Source: JBHEKP01 sp041859375
GTDB taxonomy: Bacteria > Hydrogenedentota > Hydrogenedentia > Hydrogenedentales > CAITNO01
Direction: 5' to 3'
Assembly (NCBI GenBank): GCA_041859375.1
Contig: JBHEKP010000291.1
Coordinates: forward strand, 1-10,335
Length of the DNA stretch: 10,335 bases
Both the position numbers and the translations under genes were made by a program. The notes under the pieces were generated by a model. It was given only the letters and a program-made list of their open reading frames with translations. It was not told the DNA's origin and searched no databases. Positions 7,193 through 10,335 of this stretch are shown here, one piece after another (the stretch's first letter is position 1; every line of letters starts with the position of its first letter).

Positions 7193-8916
7193 CCCATGGC
7201 ACAGCCGTCCTTGCGCGGGTCCGAACCGCCGAAGTAACGGCGGGGTTCCTCATCGCGCCAGATGCCCTGGTATCCGCCGAAGGTGTCCGCACCCTTGCGG
7301 ATGGTGTGCCCCATTTCTTCAAGCCGCGCCCGGGTGGTTTCGGGAATCAGGGGTTCAAGAGCCACAACGCCGGGTCCGCTTCCCGTGGTTCCCTGGGGGG
7401 TGGAGCCGCCCGAATGCTCCACCCGGGGCTGTTCCCCGGCCTGCTGCGGGGACATGCCGAAGTCCAGCATGTTCATCAGCACCTGGGCATGGCCCTGCGG
7501 CTGGAAGTCGCCGCCCATCACCCCAAAAGAAAACACCGGACGGTTTTTTCTGGTTACAAAGGCCGGAATGATGGTGTGGAAGGGGCGCTTGTGCGGTTCT
7601 AGCCGGTTGCGGTGATTCGGGTCCAGACTGAAGGACATGCCCCGGTTTTGCAGGGCAAAGCCCAGCCCGTCCGGAACCAGACGGGAGCCCCATCCATGGT
7701 AAATGCTCTGAATGAGGGAAACCATGTTTCCCTCCCGGTCGGCGGTGGTTAGGTACACCGTGTCCCCGCCTCCGGGCTTCCCCGGTTGGACCCTGTGGGC
7801 GGCCCGTTTCGGCTCGATCAGCTTCGCCCGTTCCCTGCCGTATTCCTTTGAAACAAGCATGCCGAGCGGCACCTCCGCAAAGTCCATGTCGGCGTAATAA
7901 ACGGCGCGGTCCTCCCAGGCGAGTTTCTTCGCCTCGATGAACAGGTGCAGTTGTTCCGGGGAGTTGGGCGCAAGGGAGGCGATGTCAAAGGTCTCCAGCA
8001 TGTTGAGCATTTGCAGCACGCTGATGCCCTGCCCGTTTGGCGGGATTTCCCACACGTCAAAGCCCCGGTAACTGGTGGTGGCGGGCTCCACCCAGGTTGC
8101 CGTGTGCTCCCGGAAGTCACGGAGCGTGAACCGTCCCCCCTGGGCTTTGGAAAAGGTTACGATCCGTTCCGCCGGTTCACCCTCGTAAAAGGCGCGGAAT
8201 CCGTCACGGGCGAGTGTTTCGTAAAAGGCGGCCAGTTCGGGGTTCTTGAAAATGTCGCCGTAGCGGGGTGCGGCTCCGTCCGGCGCGAAGACCCGCGCCA
8301 GCGTGGGATGCTTTTCCGGGTCAAACTCCCAGTCGCCCGCGATGATGGAGGACACGGGGAAGCCCTCACGGGCGTAGTTGATGGGTGCCGCCAGCAGTTC
8401 CCCCGCTTTCATGGTGCCGAAGCGCTCCGACAAGGCCTGCCAGCCGCCCGCGCAGCCGGGCACGCTCCAGGAAAGGGGGCTTTGCCCCGGGATGCCCTCC
8501 AGCCCCAGCCTTTTCGCCTCCTCCAGGTTCCACTCAAAGGGGGCGCGCCCGCTGGCGTTCAGCCCGAAAAGTTTCCCTTCCTTTTCGATCCAGACAAGGG
8601 CAAAAAGATCGCCGCCTGGTCCGCAGCTCATGGGCTCCACCAGGCCGAGCATGGCGTTTGCGCAAATGGCGGCGTCCACGGCGTTCCCGCCCGCCTGAAG
8701 AATGGCAAGGCCCGCCGTGCCGGCCAGTGGTTGGCTGGCGCACACAATCCCGTTGCGGCAGGCCACGGTTGAACGGTTCTGGTTGCGCAGGAGGGTTCTT
8801 TCCCGGTTCAGGCCCTCCGTGGCCTTTCGGGCGGCGGCGTGCGCCGCGGGGTTCCGCCCCGCCCATGCGGCTAGTGTTGCGGTTCCGATTCCGGCAAGAA
8901 AATCACGTCGTTTCAT
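7186..8916 (-). CDS. Tat-exported gamma-glutamyltransferase (Ntn-hydrolase)
   Basis: The 576-residue precursor starts at the ATG of 'MKRRDFLAG', a twin-arginine signal with likely cleavage near residue 29 (after AHA). Family members cleave themselves before a conserved Thr, then transfer or hydrolyse the gamma-glutamyl group of glutathione and related peptides. Here that Thr is T386 in 'GGGDTVYLTTADREGN', giving a small subunit of about 191 residues. Other hallmarks are 'AGGNAVDAAICANAMLGLVE', 'MSCGPGGD', the substrate-binding Arg of 'NASGRAPF' (R124), 'GGDFQPQGHAQVLMNMLDFG' and the terminal 'SDPRKDGCAMGY'. The motifs resemble the YwrD-like subgroup more than E. coli GGT. An upstream in-frame TTG at 8991 would add 25 residues, but it falls in the predicted -35 box and would bury the Tat motif. 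AGGAGG (8927-8932) lies 10 nt before the chosen ATG. A periplasmic role in glutathione or peptide scavenging is likely. No terminator is visible at its convergent end with the kinase. Confidence 0.92.
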   Translation of the reverse strand: MKRRDFLAGIGTATLAAWAGRNPAAHAAARKATEGLNRERTLLRNQNRSTVACRNGIVCASQPLAGTAGLAILQAGGNAVDAAICANAMLGLVEPMSCGPGGDLFALVWIEKEGKLFGLNASGRAPFEWNLEEAKRLGLEGIPGQSPLSWSVPGCAGGWQALSERFGTMKAGELLAAPINYAREGFPVSSIIAGDWEFDPEKHPTLARVFAPDGAAPRYGDIFKNPELAAFYETLARDGFRAFYEGEPAERIVTFSKAQGGRFTLRDFREHTATWVEPATTSYRGFDVWEIPPNGQGISVLQMLNMLETFDIASLAPNSPEQLHLFIEAKKLAWEDRAVYYADMDFAEVPLGMLVSKEYGRERAKLIEPKRAAHRVQPGKPGGGDTVYLTTADREGNMVSLIQSIYHGWGSRLVPDGLGFALQNRGMSFSLDPNHRNRLEPHKRPFHTIIPAFVTRKNRPVFSFGVMGGDFQPQGHAQVLMNMLDFGMSPQQAGEQPRVEHSGGSTPQGTTGSGPGVVALEPLIPETTRARLEEMGHTIRKGADTFGGYQGIWRDEEPRRYFGGSDPRKDGCAMGY

Positions 8917-8962
8917 CGCTCGCCCGCCTCCTGTGGTTGGCCCCGACTGCTTTGCCGGAGCC

Positions 8963-8991
8963 ATTATGAACCCGGAAAAATCCTTTGGCAA
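8963..8991 (-). promoter_or_regulatory. Sigma70-like promoter for the gamma-glutamyltransferase gene
   Basis: On the minus strand, TTGCCA (8986-8991) and CATAAT (8963-8968) are exactly 17 nt apart, each matching 5 of 6 consensus bases. The start point would be near 8956, about 40 nt before the ATG at 8916, with AGGAGG in between. The position argues against the upstream TTG start. The spacer contains CCGGAAAA on the plus strand (8972-8979), a word also found in other intergenic regions of the window. Confidence 0.6.
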
Positions 8992-9029
8992 GCGCCGGAA
9001 GGCCCCTTTAATACGCCATGGGGGTATTT

Positions 9030-9058
9030 TTGCTTTTGTTCATCCATGGGATAATAAT
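9030..9058 (+). promoter_or_regulatory. Possible promoter for the repeat lipoprotein gene
   Basis: TTGCTT (9030-9035) and AATAAT (9053-9058) are 17 nt apart within an unusually AT-rich patch (about 9008-9061). The -10 box matches 5 of 6 bases but the -35 box only 3 of 6. It lies about 60 nt upstream of the ATG at 9122, diverging from the gamma-glutamyltransferase promoter. Confidence 0.4.
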
Positions 9059-9064
9059 GATTCG

Positions 9065-9081
9065 TCCCTTTTAGGAAGGGA
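9065..9081 (+). other. Small hairpin covering a Shine-Dalgarno sequence in the lipoprotein leader
   Basis: TCCCTT (9065-9070) and AAGGGA (9076-9081) can pair as a 6-bp stem with loop TTAGG. The right arm holds most of the GGAAGGGAG Shine-Dalgarno sequence that precedes the ATG at 9090. If it folds, it could mask initiation of the short upstream frame. The stem is short, so this is tentative. Confidence 0.25.
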
Positions 9082-9089
9082 GCCGGTCA

Positions 9090-9173
9090 ATGAGTGGTCA
9101 AACAGTGTGGGAGATGAAACAATGTCGCGACGCATGCTGGCGGTTCTTTCAATGGTTGTGCTGTGCCTTGTGA
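9090..9173 (+). CDS. Possible 27-residue leader peptide overlapping the lipoprotein start
   Basis: An ATG at 9090 has a stronger Shine-Dalgarno (GGAAGGGAG, about 8 nt upstream) than the lipoprotein ATG at 9122. It opens a 27-codon frame ending at TGA 9171-9173, overlapping the first 52 bases of the lipoprotein in another frame. The peptide starts 'MSGQTVWEMKQCRDACWRFF' and contains three Trp and four Cys. It could couple translation to the downstream gene, act as a sensing leader, or be accidental. It resembles no family I know. Confidence 0.25.
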   Translation: MSGQTVWEMKQCRDACWRFFQWLCCAL

Positions 9174-10335
9174 CGGCCGGGTGCTGTGAAAAACCGGTGT
9201 TGCCGTTGCTGGGATGGGCCTATACCCCCGCAGAGGACTCCATTTACGGGGTCACCGTCTCAAAGACGGCCGACGGCGGCTATATTGTCGGCGGCGGGCA
9301 CAATTCCAGTTATGACATGTACGCGCTGAAACTGGACGGGACGGGGGCAAAACAGTGGGACCAGGTGTATTCCAACCTCAGCGCCGGCGGCAGCCACGGC
9401 GAACTGTGGCGTCATGAGGCGCGCGGGCTCGCGCAGACCGCCGACGGCGGCTACATGATGCTGGGCGCGGGCAAAAACGACGGGGACGGAATGCCGGACA
9501 AGTCGTTCCTGTTGGTGAACCTTGACGCCACGGGCGGCATTTACTGGTCCAAGACCTATGCCCCCCAGAACCCCTACAGCGCCGGGAACATGTGCGTGAA
9601 CAACGAGCCGGGCGTGCTTGTCCCCACCGCGGACGGTGGCTGGTTTGTGGCGGGCTCCTCCTATGTGGGCCAGTACGATCTGGCGAGCGCCCTCAAGACG
9701 GACGCCCAGGGGAACATGGAATTCATACAAGTGGTGAACGACAACGCCCGGGCGTACAGCCAGGAGATTGTGGCCGGACAGCAGACCGCGGACGGCGGTT
9801 ACGTCCTCTGCGGCTATTCCGACAACGGCTCCCCCCACGGATACCTGGCGCTGCTCATCAAGCTGGACGCACTCGGGAACCTTGTCTTCTCAAAGACCTT
9901 CCAGTACACCCAGGGAGGCTACGGCGCGGAGGCCTACGCCGTCACGCAGACCGCCGACGGCGGCTATGTCTTCGGCGGCGTGCTGGTGAACGACATCACC
10001 AAGGCGCTGATTCACGGCCCCTGGATGGCCAAACTGGACGGAAACGGCGACCTGCTCTGGAGCAGCGCATACGCGGACGATTCAACCCTTCGCGCGCCAA
10101 AGGCCATCAAGGAAACCCCGCAGGGGGACATTCTGGCCGCCGGCTCAAACAACGTGGGCGCGATGATGGTCGCAAAATTCACCGGCGCCGGGGTGCCGCT
10201 TTGGGACTACGCGGTCCCGGAAGACCTGCCTGACGCCACCGCCAACGACATGGTTCTCACCGCCGACGGCGGCTGTGTCATGGTCGGCTCGGGCATTTCG
10301 TCAGGCATGCTGGTCGCGAAGGTCAACAACGTTTT
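9122..10335 (+). CDS. Probable lipoprotein of TADGGY (delta-60-like) repeats, beta-propeller fold likely (3' end outside window)
   Basis: The frame is open from the ATG at 9122 to the right edge: 404 residues, no stop. The N-terminus 'MSRRMLAVLSMVVLCLVTAG' followed by Cys is a hydrophobic signal with a loose lipobox (TAGC), so membrane anchoring is likely but not certain. The rest is built of seven visible repeats centred on 'TADGGY': T49, T106, T169 (TADGGW), T222, T277, T332 (degenerate 'TPQGDI') and T380 (TADGGC), spaced 48-63 residues. Each is followed by a 'hydrophobic-x-KLDxxGxxxW' strand pair such as 'YALKLDGTGAKQWDQVY' or 'PWMAKLDGNGDLLWSSAY'. This pattern suggests one propeller blade per repeat. 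Proteins of this kind are usually annotated as hypothetical or repeat-domain surface proteins; binding or scaffolding is the best guess. GGGAG lies 8 nt before the ATG. An in-frame GTG at 9107 would add five residues. It diverges from the gamma-glutamyltransferase gene. Confidence 0.8.
   Translation, partial: MSRRMLAVLSMVVLCLVTAGCCEKPVLPLLGWAYTPAEDSIYGVTVSKTADGGYIVGGGHNSSYDMYALKLDGTGAKQWDQVYSNLSAGGSHGELWRHEARGLAQTADGGYMMLGAGKNDGDGMPDKSFLLVNLDATGGIYWSKTYAPQNPYSAGNMCVNNEPGVLVPTADGGWFVAGSSYVGQYDLASALKTDAQGNMEFIQVVNDNARAYSQEIVAGQQTADGGYVLCGYSDNGSPHGYLALLIKLDALGNLVFSKTFQYTQGGYGAEAYAVTQTADGGYVFGGVLVNDITKALIHGPWMAKLDGNGDLLWSSAYADDSTLRAPKAIKETPQGDILAAGSNNVGAMMVAKFTGAGVPLWDYAVPEDLPDATANDMVLTADGGCVMVGSGISSGMLVAKVNNV

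Noticed and set aside
8917..8991. 25-codon extension of the gamma-glutamyltransferase from a TTG start
   Set aside because: The TTG lies in the predicted -35 box, and the extension would push the Tat motif away from the N-terminus; the ATG at 8916 has an AGGAGG site.
9437..10274. Repeated near-palindrome CCGCCGACGGCGG as a DNA-level element
   Set aside because: It recurs in the same reading frame and encodes the TADGG turn of each protein repeat, so the protein repeat explains it better than a protein-binding site.
1..10335. A phage-defence, CRISPR or mobile-element system
   Set aside because: No nuclease, transposase, integrase, reverse transcriptase or spacer-repeat array is visible; all six genes look like chromosomal metabolic or envelope genes.

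Overview
The window is GC-rich, densely coding bacterial DNA holding six protein genes, two of them cut by the window edges. I see no rRNA, tRNA, CRISPR array, transposase or phage gene. Several traits fit the Planctomycetota/Verrucomicrobiota/Hydrogenedentota side of bacterial diversity. These are a hydrazine-synthase-alpha-like (HzsA-related) diheme protein fused to a discoidin domain, a Tat-exported Gfo/Idh/MocA oxidoreductase ending in a 'TRDYRSPW'-type tail, a second Tat-exported enzyme, and a long lipoprotein of 'TADGGY' repeats. The phylum is inferred from gene style only.

Layout from left to right. (1) Bases 1-2975, minus strand: a secreted HzsA-related multidomain protein whose 3' end lies outside the window. 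(2) 2976-3206: a divergent promoter region. (3) 3207-4541, plus: a Tat-exported Gfo/Idh/MocA oxidoreductase, closed by a strong hairpin at 4568-4605. (4) 4738-6261 and 6293-7192, plus: a probable two-gene operon of a UPF0371/DUF1846 protein of unknown function and a ROK-family sugar kinase resembling fructokinase. (5) 7186-8916, minus: a Tat-exported gamma-glutamyltransferase that meets the kinase tail to tail with a 7-bp overlap. (6) 8917-9121: a second divergent promoter region. (7) 9122 to the right edge, plus: a beta-propeller-like repeat lipoprotein that runs out of the window.

Four products look exported: the HzsA-like protein by a Sec signal, the oxidoreductase and the gamma-glutamyltransferase by Tat signals, and the last protein as a probable lipoprotein. 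Only the DUF1846 protein and the ROK kinase look cytoplasmic. The mixture suggests envelope-located sugar and peptide processing beside an intracellular sugar kinase, but no single pathway joins all six genes. The least understood parts are the DUF1846-ROK pair and the HzsA-like cytochrome. A CCGGAAAA word, over-represented in the intergenic regions, may be a shared regulatory element.
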